Positions 1 to 5,972 of a DNA stretch of 14,544 nucleotides are shown here, piece by piece. The notes beneath the pieces are model-generated. The model was given only the letters and a program-made list of their open reading frames with translations. It did not search any database and was not told the DNA's origin. Origin of the DNA: Bacillota bacterium. GTDB lineage: Bacteria; Bacillota; Clostridia; Christensenellales; Borkfalkiaceae. Both the position numbers and the translations under genes were made by a program. Every line of letters starts with the position of its first letter. Positions within the stretch are counted from its first letter, which is position 1. The stretch is taken from the NCBI GenBank assembly GCA_003343765.1, contig QAKO01000004.1:1-14544 (forward strand), given 5' to 3'.

Positions 1-87
1 ATTTTACCGTTGACGCGAACGGCAGGCAGCACAGCGCGTCCTGAAAAACACCGAAACGCGATAGGATATTCTGGAGGTACTTTTTTT

Positions 88-783
88 ATGAACGGCACAG
101 AGAAGAACAACAAGGTTTTTATCAAAGGCGAAATCGTCAGCGAAGCGACGTTTTCCCATGAAGTGTATGGTGAAGGTTTTTACGAATTGTATGTCAAAGT
201 AATGCGGCTTTCGGGACAGGCAGACATATTGCCCGTGACCGTCTCCGAACGTCTGATTTCCGAACAGGATCTGAAGATCGGTTCCACACTCTGCGCGATG
301 GGGCAGTTCCGTTCTTATAATAAAATCGAAAACGGGAAATCCCGTCTGATGCTGACTGTTTTTGTGCGGGAACCTGTGGATGTGCCGCCTTCCAAAAATC
401 CGAACAGCATTGTGCTAAGCGGTTATATCTGCAAACCGCCCGTATACCGTACAACACCGTTTAATCGTGAGATCGCCGACCTTCTTGTCGCCGTGAACAG
501 GGCTTATAATAAATCCGATTACATTCCCTGTATAGCCTGGGGCAGAAACGCCCGCTTTGTCAAAAATTTGCAGGTAGGGGATAAGATCGCGCTTTCGGGA
601 CGCATTCAGAGCCGCGAATACCAAAAGAAAATTTCGGATTATGAAGTAAAAACAATGACCGCTTATGAGGTTTCTATTTCGAAACTGGCGGCATTTGACA
701 GCGCCGATGACTTTGATTTGGATCGCGAATTCTCCATATACACAGGTGCGGAGCCTGCGTTTACGCATGGGGATTTTGAATAA
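88..783 (+). CDS. Tandem OB-fold, single-stranded DNA-binding-like protein
   Basis: A 231-residue protein with two consecutive OB-fold-like segments. The second (about residues 106-200) carries the SSB-type pattern: a beta strand at NSIVLSGYI, then YIPCIAWGRNARFV (145-158), then VGDKIALSGRIQSREYQ (163-179). The first (about 9-95) has the same strand pattern (VFIKGEIVSEATF; IGSTLCAMGQFRSY) but is more divergent. The tail (201-231) is acidic, yet lacks the classical DDDIPF ending of housekeeping SSB. The frame is open to the window edge, but ATG 88 is chosen because GGAGG at 73-77 precedes it; upstream residues look non-coding. Known: SSB-like OB folds bind single-stranded DNA. Inferred: a secondary SSB paralogue or a replication/repair accessory protein rather than the main SSB. 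It is followed by a strong terminator, so its transcript ends here. Confidence 0.7.
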   Translation: MNGTEKNNKVFIKGEIVSEATFSHEVYGEGFYELYVKVMRLSGQADILPVTVSERLISEQDLKIGSTLCAMGQFRSYNKIENGKSRLMLTVFVREPVDVPPSKNPNSIVLSGYICKPPVYRTTPFNREIADLLVAVNRAYNKSDYIPCIAWGRNARFVKNLQVGDKIALSGRIQSREYQKKISDYEVKTMTAYEVSISKLAAFDSADDFDLDREFSIYTGAEPAFTHGDFE

Positions 784-804
784 AATGGTTTGATAAAGGG
801 GGAG

Positions 805-848
805 AATCCGAGGCGGAGAGCAGTTTTGCTCTCCGCCTCGGATTTTTT
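805..848 (+). terminator. Intrinsic terminator after the SSB-like gene
   Basis: A perfect 18-bp stem (805-822 with 827-844) around a GTTT loop, followed by a T run to 848. It lies 21 bp after the stop codon of the SSB-like gene. Confidence 0.9.
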
Positions 849-883
849 CGGAAAGTAAATTCATAACGTTTTTTAAAAGGAAA

Positions 884-923
884 CAAATCCCGTCTGCACA
901 AATTTTTGTGCAGACGGGATTTG
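884..923. repeat. Perfect hairpin without a clear T tract
   Basis: A 17-bp perfect stem (884-900 with 907-923) around a six-base AATTTT loop. No long T run follows on either strand, so its role is uncertain. It could be a second-line terminator, a transcript 3'-end stabiliser or a protein-binding palindrome. It sits between two better terminators in a convergent intergenic region. Confidence 0.6.
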
Positions 924-934
924 TCAATATTCAG

Positions 935-976
935 AAAGAATGCCGCGGCGTATGAATAAGCCGCGGCATTCTTTTT
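935..976. terminator. Probable bidirectional terminator between convergent genes
   Basis: A 15-bp stem (935-949 with 960-974) with a ten-base loop. It has a five-T run on the + side (972-976), and the AAA at 935-937 supplies U residues on the minus side. It lies about 90 bp past the stop of the minus-strand propeller/SH3 gene, for which no closer terminator is visible. The rest of 784-1064 shows no gene. Confidence 0.75.
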
Positions 977-1064
977 AATATCACATTGAAACGATATCTG
1001 TTTAAAAGTTCAGCTAAAACAGCAAATCAGCAAAGCCGCTCGGATAAATTTTTCAAAACGGATG

Positions 1065-3686
1065 TTATTGCAAGGTCGGCTGTTTTCGTAAAATCAGGTA
1101 GCAGACAGAAAAGAGCACGACGGCAGAGACAAGAGGGACGATCACCAGTACGGCGATGATGGAGCTGTCTTCTTTTTCAAGCAGGGACTCTTCGATCCAG
1201 CCTGTATAGGTATTTCCGTCCGCATCGACATAAGCGACAAAGATAAGATTGCTTTCGTTTGCTTCGCCGTAAACTTGCAGGCGTTCTCTGTTTTGCAGGA
1301 GAAGGGTATCGGTGTTTTTATAAAGAGTAACGGTAGCCCCTTCGATCAGGTTGCGGAATACAAATGAACCTTCGGCTGTGGCGCCCTCACCTGTCTGGAT
1401 CAGGTAAGCGGTCGGAACAAAGCCGTATACATCTCCCGAATCCGTTTTTAACAGAATGAACGAATAGGATCCTGCGTCCAGGACATCCGATCCCGGATTG
1501 AGTTCTCCCAATACAAAGACTTGCGTACCTTGTTTTAAATCCGCGATCTTGCCGAGAATTTCAGCAGTGCCTTCGCTGTTGGTGCGGAATTTATACATGG
1601 CGGGATATTTATAGAGTCCTACGTCGTTGGAAACGGTCGCCCTGAAATTTGTGCCTTTTTGCGTATAATACTGCGTACCGAGAGACTCGTAGTCGCTTCC
1701 TTTCGGTAACAGATAGATCTCATAACTACGGTTTGTGATGGGATTTGTATCGTTTTCTTGCAGGTCGTGGAACAGAACGACAACTCCGTCATCCGTTTCG
1801 GCAAGGAGAGTGCCGATTTTCTCTTCGGAAAAGCGCATATAATCGCCGCAGGGGAGAACGGAAGAATCTTTCGTGAAAGCAGAAAAATCCAACCGTATGC
1901 CCACACAATTTTTATGAGCGCGGACCAGCGTATTGTCGGCTGTGTTCTGATCGGTGCCGTTTACAAATATTTTTTCGTAAGTCTGCTCGGCGGACAAGTT
2001 GTTGATGGAAGCGATCCCGAAACTTTCTGTCTTTGCGATAAATCCGTCCGAAAGGATATACATTTCGCTGTTTTCAAAACTCAATGCAATAGATACGGCA
2101 GAGGATGCGCCGTTATTGTAAACGAGAGCATTGAGTTCTGTTCCGATCTCAAAGTATGTTATTTTCTGATCTGCGACGTTGTAGCGGAGAATACTGTCTG
2201 CAGTGCAGGCATAAATATTTCCGACATAATCGCAAAGAATCTTTACGGGCGGTTCAGAGAATGTGCAAATATGTTCTCCCGTAACACCTTCCCCGAATGT
2301 GTCCGTCGTATACCGATAAACAGATGCTCCCTGCAATACATACAGGTTTCCAAATATGTCGGCGGTAATGGATGTGCAGGCGGCACTCTGCAAATTTACG
2401 CCGCCTTTCAAAGCGGAGCTGTCCGTACCCGTTTCCGCAAATACGTATGCGTTGCGGTTGCCTTCGCCTACAATGTAATAATTCCCGTAGGAGTAGGCGA
2501 TGCTGTGAATAACCGAATCAAACAAAGATTTGGCCAGCGTTGCTTTGAGGGTACCGTCATAATTATAGATCAGAACCTGGGATGTGTCGGAAACAGCAAA
2601 GGTATCCTTTCCCGCGCAGACGATCTGGCCGAATTCGACGCCTTCTATGACTGCGTAAGGGGATTGTGCATTCGTTTTATCATAGATAAGCACGCGGCGG
2701 TTTGCCTGGTCGGCGATCACAAGACGGTTGCCCCAAAGTGAAATGTCTTTCGCGTCCTGCCCGATACGGTTTTCCGTGTCGGCGTACTGGTCGATCCTGT
2801 AATCGTTGAAACTTTTCGTTGCCGCGTTAAATCCGGAAATTCCGTCGCTGTGAATCACATAAATTTTGCCTTCGTAATACTTGATCACCGAACAGCTGTT
2901 TGAAATGCTTTGCGTTTCGTTGCTGTAATACAACAGATTCCCCGAATTGGTGTAAAGTACTTCGTTCAGTCCGATCATTGCAAATTGTTCGATCGAATCA
3001 TATGTGATCGCTGCCGTCGTAGTCGTGTCGATGTGATCGGCATAGCATTTATAGACTTTATTGTTTTCCGATACGTATACCTGCCCTTCATAAAGACTGA
3101 AACGCGCATTGCCGGTCTGTAAAGTTCCGCCTTTCAATATATCTGTTTCATTTTCGACGGCGAGTCCGTTCAGCGTTGCATGAAAAAGAGAGCTGCTTCC
3201 TTCCGTGGTTTTGGAATAAAAAATTTCGTCCCCGTTGATGAGCATGACGGAAGGGGCAAGTCCGCTCAGAAGCTGTTCCGTTCCTGTCAGACTTTCGGCG
3301 CTCAGGTCAAGATAGTAGACCTGGTTGGACGGTACGATGAAAAACAGGTAATCCGTTCCGCCGTCGCTGTAAAAATTCAGCGACGTAATAGAGTTGGGAG
3401 TACTGAATGTGAACGTTTTGTAAACGTTGCCTGTTCTGTCCAGAATATAAATGGATGCCGTCTGCCCCGTGGTTTTGTCGGCAACGGCAATGTATTTCTC
3501 TGAAAGTGCAAAGTCCGTCGGAGCGGTAAGTTTGAGATACTGTTCATACGATTCCGGCAAAAGAAGCCCCAGTTGTGTCTGATTTTCTTCCGTTGCCAAG
3601 GAAGCAGGCTCCGCCCATACGACGCTTCCCGCTGTACTCAGAATCAGAATAATAAATAATACGATTGCTGTCAGTTTTCTTTTCAT
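1065..3686 (-). CDS. Exported beta-propeller-like protein with SH3-like domains and C-terminal membrane anchor
   Basis: An 873-residue protein. It opens with a signal peptide (MKRK, hydrophobic 7-23, likely cut after VWA at residue 25). About residues 40-600 are repeated beta-strand units of NHL/propeller character, such as GNRLVIADQANRRVLIYD, SQVLIYNYDGTLKATL, FGNLYVLQGASVYRY and VGNIYACTADSILRYN. Around 690-840 lie two SH3-like segments (KFRTNSEGTAEILGKI ... VYGFVPTAYL, and VTLYKN ... YTGWIEESLL). A membrane helix (about 843-866) and a short basic tail follow. The expected topology is an extracellular domain held at the cell surface, with cell-wall or protein binding likely; no catalytic motif is seen. 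An upstream in-frame ATG would give 23 extra residues, but ATG 3686 places the signal peptide at the N-terminus and has GGGG 8-11 bases before it. It is transcribed alone from a promoter 266 bp upstream. The specific function is unknown. Confidence 0.8.
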   Translation of the reverse strand: MKRKLTAIVLFIILILSTAGSVVWAEPASLATEENQTQLGLLLPESYEQYLKLTAPTDFALSEKYIAVADKTTGQTASIYILDRTGNVYKTFTFSTPNSITSLNFYSDGGTDYLFFIVPSNQVYYLDLSAESLTGTEQLLSGLAPSVMLINGDEIFYSKTTEGSSSLFHATLNGLAVENETDILKGGTLQTGNARFSLYEGQVYVSENNKVYKCYADHIDTTTTAAITYDSIEQFAMIGLNEVLYTNSGNLLYYSNETQSISNSCSVIKYYEGKIYVIHSDGISGFNAATKSFNDYRIDQYADTENRIGQDAKDISLWGNRLVIADQANRRVLIYDKTNAQSPYAVIEGVEFGQIVCAGKDTFAVSDTSQVLIYNYDGTLKATLAKSLFDSVIHSIAYSYGNYYIVGEGNRNAYVFAETGTDSSALKGGVNLQSAACTSITADIFGNLYVLQGASVYRYTTDTFGEGVTGEHICTFSEPPVKILCDYVGNIYACTADSILRYNVADQKITYFEIGTELNALVYNNGASSAVSIALSFENSEMYILSDGFIAKTESFGIASINNLSAEQTYEKIFVNGTDQNTADNTLVRAHKNCVGIRLDFSAFTKDSSVLPCGDYMRFSEEKIGTLLAETDDGVVVLFHDLQENDTNPITNRSYEIYLLPKGSDYESLGTQYYTQKGTNFRATVSNDVGLYKYPAMYKFRTNSEGTAEILGKIADLKQGTQVFVLGELNPGSDVLDAGSYSFILLKTDSGDVYGFVPTAYLIQTGEGATAEGSFVFRNLIEGATVTLYKNTDTLLLQNRERLQVYGEANESNLIFVAYVDADGNTYTGWIEESLLEKEDSSIIAVLVIVPLVSAVVLFSVCYLILRKQPTLQ

Positions 3687-3945
3687 GTGTTTCCCCAAGC
3701 CGTTTCGGGCCTTTTTCTTATTGCCGTTTTTTGCTTCTTGTGCAATCCGAAGCAATCCGATGTGCTTTCTGTACGGTTGCGCCCAAAGCCAGGCGGTAAA
3801 AATCCTCGTGACCGACCTTAAACGGATCGGATACCGATCCGCCGTTTTTCAGTTCTCTTTTTTCAAAAATTGCGGATCCGTTCGGATTTGTGTTTTTTGC
3901 CTTCATGCAGGAACTTTGTCTTTTTTATGCCACCCGCTTCGGCTT
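3687..3945 (-). promoter_or_regulatory. Long structured 5' leader of the propeller/SH3 gene
   Basis: The minus-strand promoter places the start of transcription near 3945, leaving about 260 untranslated nucleotides before ATG 3686. The leader contains a 7-bp stem with a three-base loop (3824-3830 with 3834-3840) plus flanking pairing to 3844-3846. It also holds a second GATCCG-containing inverted repeat near 3872-3887 and a 9-bp tandem direct repeat (GCAATCCGA at 3742-3750 and 3752-3760 on the + strand). I compared it by eye with c-di-GMP, c-di-AMP, M-box and cobalamin riboswitch cores and recognised none. A 62-codon ORF (3718-3906) runs through it without a convincing ribosome binding site. 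It could be a cis-regulatory RNA or simply a long leader. Confidence 0.4.
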
Positions 3946-3951
3946 TTTTTT

Positions 3952-3980
3952 ATTATAGCACACGCGCGCGCGTTTGTCGA
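3952..3980 (-). promoter_or_regulatory. Sigma-A-type promoter for the propeller/SH3 gene
   Basis: Read on the minus strand: TCGACA (3975-3980), a 17-bp spacer and a perfect TATAAT (3952-3957). The spacer is almost wholly alternating purine-pyrimidine (3958-3973, CG-rich). Confidence 0.8.
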
Positions 3981-4030
3981 TAGAATTTATCCTCTTTTCC
4001 CCGTCAGAATCTTTCCAAAACTTGAAAAAA

Positions 4031-4061
4031 TTTAAAAAAACAGGCAGACATATGCCTGTTT
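4031..4061 (-). terminator. Inverted repeat: minus-strand terminator or operator
   Basis: Nine-base arms (4038-4046 and 4053-4061) surround a six-base centre. Read on the minus strand, the stem is followed at once by seven T, the form of an intrinsic terminator. It would stop antisense read-through coming from the minus-strand gene at 5043-5738 before it reaches the promoter at 3952-3980. It also covers the probable -35 region of the + strand promoter at 4045-4074, so an operator role is a real alternative. Confidence 0.45.
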
Positions 4062-4074
4062 ATTATGATATAGT
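4045..4074 (+). promoter_or_regulatory. Possible promoter of the small ORF and regulator
   Basis: CAGACA (4045-4050, four of six matches to the -35 consensus), an 18-bp spacer and TATAGT (4069-4074); overlapping TATGAT (4064-4069) and TATAGT (4074-4079) are alternatives. The surrounding AT-rich stretch is the only promoter-like place before the small ORF at 4140. The -35 is weak, which would fit an activated or repressed promoter. Confidence 0.4.
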
Positions 4075-4139
4075 ATAGTTACAATAAAAACAAACAAATG
4101 TTTGCAAAAAGTTGTCGTGCAAGGTGGAAAAGGGGGAAA

Positions 4140-4334
4140 ATGTATGCGATAATTAGATTGCGTAAAAAACATACGAACGGAAGAGAAAGAGTTGTCGTGG
4201 CGCGGAAGCGATGGCGGGCATGGGAAGCAGGATCGCGGCGTGTCGGGAAAAACTTTTTATTTTGCCGCACGGAATTGGAAAATTTTTCCTGGAACGAAAG
4301 AGGAAAAAATCGGAAAGGAGGGGACAAGAGGTGA
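4140..4334 (+). CDS. Small basic ORF translationally coupled to the regulator
   Basis: A 64-residue, strongly basic product with many Arg, Lys and Trp (RLRKKHTNGRERVVVARKRW at residues 6-25). ATG 4140 has AGGGGG 4 bases upstream, and the stop overlaps the GTG start of the next gene as GTGA (4331-4334), the classic sign of translational coupling. It fills most of the otherwise 250-bp leader of the regulator. No family is recognised. It could be a real small DNA- or RNA-binding protein, or a leader peptide whose translation opens the next start. It could also be chance, because purine-rich sequence favours long basic frames. Confidence 0.35.
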   Translation: MYAIIRLRKKHTNGRERVVVARKRWRAWEAGSRRVGKNFLFCRTELENFSWNERGKNRKGGDKR

Positions 4335-5005
4335 AGGCATATCAAAAAGTTTTACTGCTTGTGTGGCCGAAGCTGGAAAAGCTGACGCAAAACATCGGAC
4401 AATACGCGCAGGCGAAGGCGTATGCTTCGTTCAGCGGAAAAGAAACGGCGGAGAAATGTGTGGAGAAGATTCTCGATTATCTGTACATACGTGACTGTTT
4501 TACGGTTTTGCAGGCGAAGATGGAAGAAGTTTTAGAACAGCTGAACCGCGAAGAGAAGTATTTGCTGGAATACAAATATTTTCGGAGAAAGAAGGTGCTG
4601 GAACGCGATTTCGGCGACATCAGCTGTGATTATTGCGAGCGCACGTATTATCGCAGGCAAAAACGTTTGGGAGAAAAGTTAAATCATTTATTTTTGCGAA
4701 GCGGTATGGATGAGAACTGGTTTATGCAGACTTTTGCATCAGTGCCGTACATGACGGGACTTTTAGAGCGCGTCAGGCGCAGCGGAGAGTTATCTGTGGT
4801 GGACAAGCGGACGCGCGGCGAATTGCACGTCAGCGATGCGGCTTGCCGTCAAAGAGATCGCAAAGAGAACGGGCAAAATTTCGGATCCGCCGTGACGGGA
4901 AAAACTTTAAAAATCGTTGTCGACGCGAAAGTACAACCCTATAAGGGAACAGAAAGTTTGTCGGAGAGGGGAGCAGCAAGGGATGCAAATCTGATGAACG
5001 TATGA
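4331..5005 (+). CDS. Phage late-regulator-like protein with sigma-70 region 4-like HTH
   Basis: A 224-residue protein. Residues 1-65 are helical. Residues 66-120 resemble sigma-70 region 4 as found in ArpU/RinA-type phage late activators: a helix with LEQLNREEKYLLEYKYF (68-84), then a probable recognition helix ERTYYRRQKRLGEKL (103-117). The remainder (about 155-224) is basic, low in hydrophobic residues and probably flexible. The open frame runs back to 4211, but GTG 4331 is preferred because AAGGAGGGG lies just upstream and it overlaps the small ORF. Known: proteins of this type recognise late-operon promoters and usually sit directly before the terminase genes. Here an opposite-strand gene intervenes before the terminase at 5973. 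Inferred: activator of the capsid operon, or part of the DNA-recognition step of packaging. The family assignment rests on pattern alone. Confidence 0.6.
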   Translation: MKAYQKVLLLVWPKLEKLTQNIGQYAQAKAYASFSGKETAEKCVEKILDYLYIRDCFTVLQAKMEEVLEQLNREEKYLLEYKYFRRKKVLERDFGDISCDYCERTYYRRQKRLGEKLNHLFLRSGMDENWFMQTFASVPYMTGLLERVRRSGELSVVDKRTRGELHVSDAACRQRDRKENGQNFGSAVTGKTLKIVVDAKVQPYKGTESLSERGAARDANLMNV

Positions 5006-5010
5006 AAGGA

Positions 5011-5038
5011 TCCGCGCGGAAATAAAAATTTCGGCGGA
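5011..5038. terminator. Imperfect hairpin between convergent genes
   Basis: Two five-base stems (5011-5015 with 5034-5038; 5019-5023 with 5028-5032) are separated by an internal loop, in the 37-bp gap between the regulator and the minus-strand membrane protein. There is no strong T tract. It is a weak candidate for a shared terminator and the only one seen there. Confidence 0.25.
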
Positions 5039-5042
5039 ATTA

Positions 5043-5738
5043 TCAAAAGAAGTCTTCGGCGTCCTCGTCGAGGGGGCGCGCCTGTTTTTTGGCGGGGCGG
5101 AACAGGAAGTACACCGCGCCGAGGGCGGTCACGGCAAGTGCGCTGATGAGTACGACGTTGAGTGCGCTCACCGATTGCGGTTTTGCGGAATCGTTGTCCG
5201 GTTCGGCTGGCGTGTTGTCGGTGTGTTCGGTATTGGGAAGGTAAGAGAGCGGTTCACAAGCCGCCGCGGGAACATAACCGAATTTTCCGTCCAGTTCAAC
5301 GTAATAACAGGTAGAGGAACCGTAAGAAAACGTACCGTAAAAGGCGGCGTCGATTTTATATTCCACGATAAATTCGTCGGGAAGATCGTCGGAAGACGTG
5401 CGGAAAGTTACCTCGGTATCATACACGAGAAAGGGGGTTTCGGGTATGTAATCCACGAGTTCGACATCCGTTTTGCGGCAAAATCCGTAAATAGGGGTGC
5501 GGCCGGGAGTTTCGGAAAGGTACTCCGCCGCATAATAATCCTGCGATTCGCCCGTGATTTTGATGAAATACGTTTCGGGCAGAATAAAAAGCCCGGAATT
5601 TTCGTCCGCTTTTTCATAGAAGTAGACATTCGGTTGCGTGATGCGTGCGTATAAATCCGTATCTTCCGCATATGCCGCGCGCGGCGGCAGGCAGAATACA
5701 AGCAGCGCCAGGAAAGGCAGTACTCGGAATTTTTTCAT
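5043..5738 (-). CDS. Exported SH3-like protein with C-terminal membrane anchor
   Basis: A 231-residue protein: signal peptide (MKKFR, hydrophobic 6-17, likely cut after AYA at residue 24), an extracellular beta-rich region with SH3-like features (TPIYGFCRKTDVELV; KFGYVPAAACEPL), and an Asp/Pro/Thr-rich linker (NTEHTDNTPAEPDNDSAKP). A single membrane helix (about 192-213) and a short charged cytoplasmic tail (KKQARPLDEDAEDFF) follow. ATG 5738 has AGAGGTGA just upstream. Its architecture mirrors the larger protein at 1065-3686, suggesting a related cell-surface role; no enzyme motif is visible. It is transcribed opposite to, and interrupts, the regulator-terminase arrangement, like a phage moron gene or a host gene left between two phage parts. 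The specific function is unknown. Confidence 0.75.
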   Translation of the reverse strand: MKKFRVLPFLALLVFCLPPRAAYAEDTDLYARITQPNVYFYEKADENSGLFILPETYFIKITGESQDYYAAEYLSETPGRTPIYGFCRKTDVELVDYIPETPFLVYDTEVTFRTSSDDLPDEFIVEYKIDAAFYGTFSYGSSTCYYVELDGKFGYVPAAACEPLSYLPNTEHTDNTPAEPDNDSAKPQSVSALNVVLISALAVTALGAVYFLFRPAKKQARPLDEDAEDFF

Positions 5739-5768
5739 GATTCACCTCTTTTTTTCAGGCTGTGTACT

Positions 5769-5774
5769 ATTATA
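5769..5774 (-). promoter_or_regulatory. -10 element for the 231-aa membrane protein
   Basis: A perfect TATAAT on the minus strand, 31 bp before the ATG. No good -35 is found at 16-18 bp (CCTTTT), so the promoter may be weak or need an activator. Confidence 0.5.
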
Positions 5775-5825
5775 ACGCGCAGAACGGCGCGAAAAGGGGG
5801 AAATAATCGCGAAGCCCGCCGAATG

Positions 5826-5854
5826 TTGTCAAAAAGTAGAGTTGGTTTTAAAAT
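5826..5854 (+). promoter_or_regulatory. Upstream promoter of the capsid operon
   Basis: TTGTCA (5826-5831), a 17-bp spacer and TAAAAT (5849-5854), about 120 bp before the terminase start. The inverted repeat at 5854-5873 lies across its expected start site. Confidence 0.5.
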
Positions 5855-5873
5855 TTGAATACGTTCATTCAAA
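5854..5873. promoter_or_regulatory. Operator-like inverted repeat
   Basis: Seven-base arms TTTGAAT and ATTCAAA separated by six bases. It sits at the start site of the upstream promoter and upstream of the -35 of the second promoter. This is a suitable place for a repressor of the first or an activator of the second. AT-rich arms of this size can also arise by chance. Confidence 0.4.
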
Positions 5874-5911
5874 AATAAGACGAAACAAAAGAAAATTTTT
5901 GTCGGGAAACT

Positions 5912-5940
5912 TTGGAAACACGATGTTTTGCGGGTATAAT
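5912..5940 (+). promoter_or_regulatory. Proximal promoter of the capsid operon
   Basis: TTGGAA (5912-5917), a 17-bp spacer and a perfect TATAAT (5935-5940), 32 bp before the terminase GTG. It is the best promoter for the operon by sequence. Confidence 0.75.
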
Positions 5941-5972
5941 CGAGTTGCGCGGCGGCAAAAGGAGGCGATGGG

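Noticed and set aside
1..44. Possible last 13 codons of an upstream gene (frame 3, ending TGA 42-44)
   Set aside because: Too short to support; composition gives no family signal and the frame is open only by chance length.
3742..3760. Two tandem copies of GCAATCCGA as a repeat array or CRISPR-like unit
   Set aside because: Only two 9-bp copies with a one-base gap; no array continues.
3718..3906. 62-codon minus-strand ORF inside the long leader
   Set aside because: No ribosome binding site before its ATG, no recognisable family, and it overlaps structured RNA; kept as part of the leader.
3685..4035. 116-codon + strand ORF opposite the propeller-gene leader
   Set aside because: Antisense to the promoter and leader, no ribosome binding site, and composition typical of a shadow frame.
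4022..4100. Attachment-site-like repeats matching the right flank near 13880-14080
   Set aside because: AT-rich stretches on both sides look alike in composition, but I found no shared exact repeat long enough to be an att core, and no tRNA gene.
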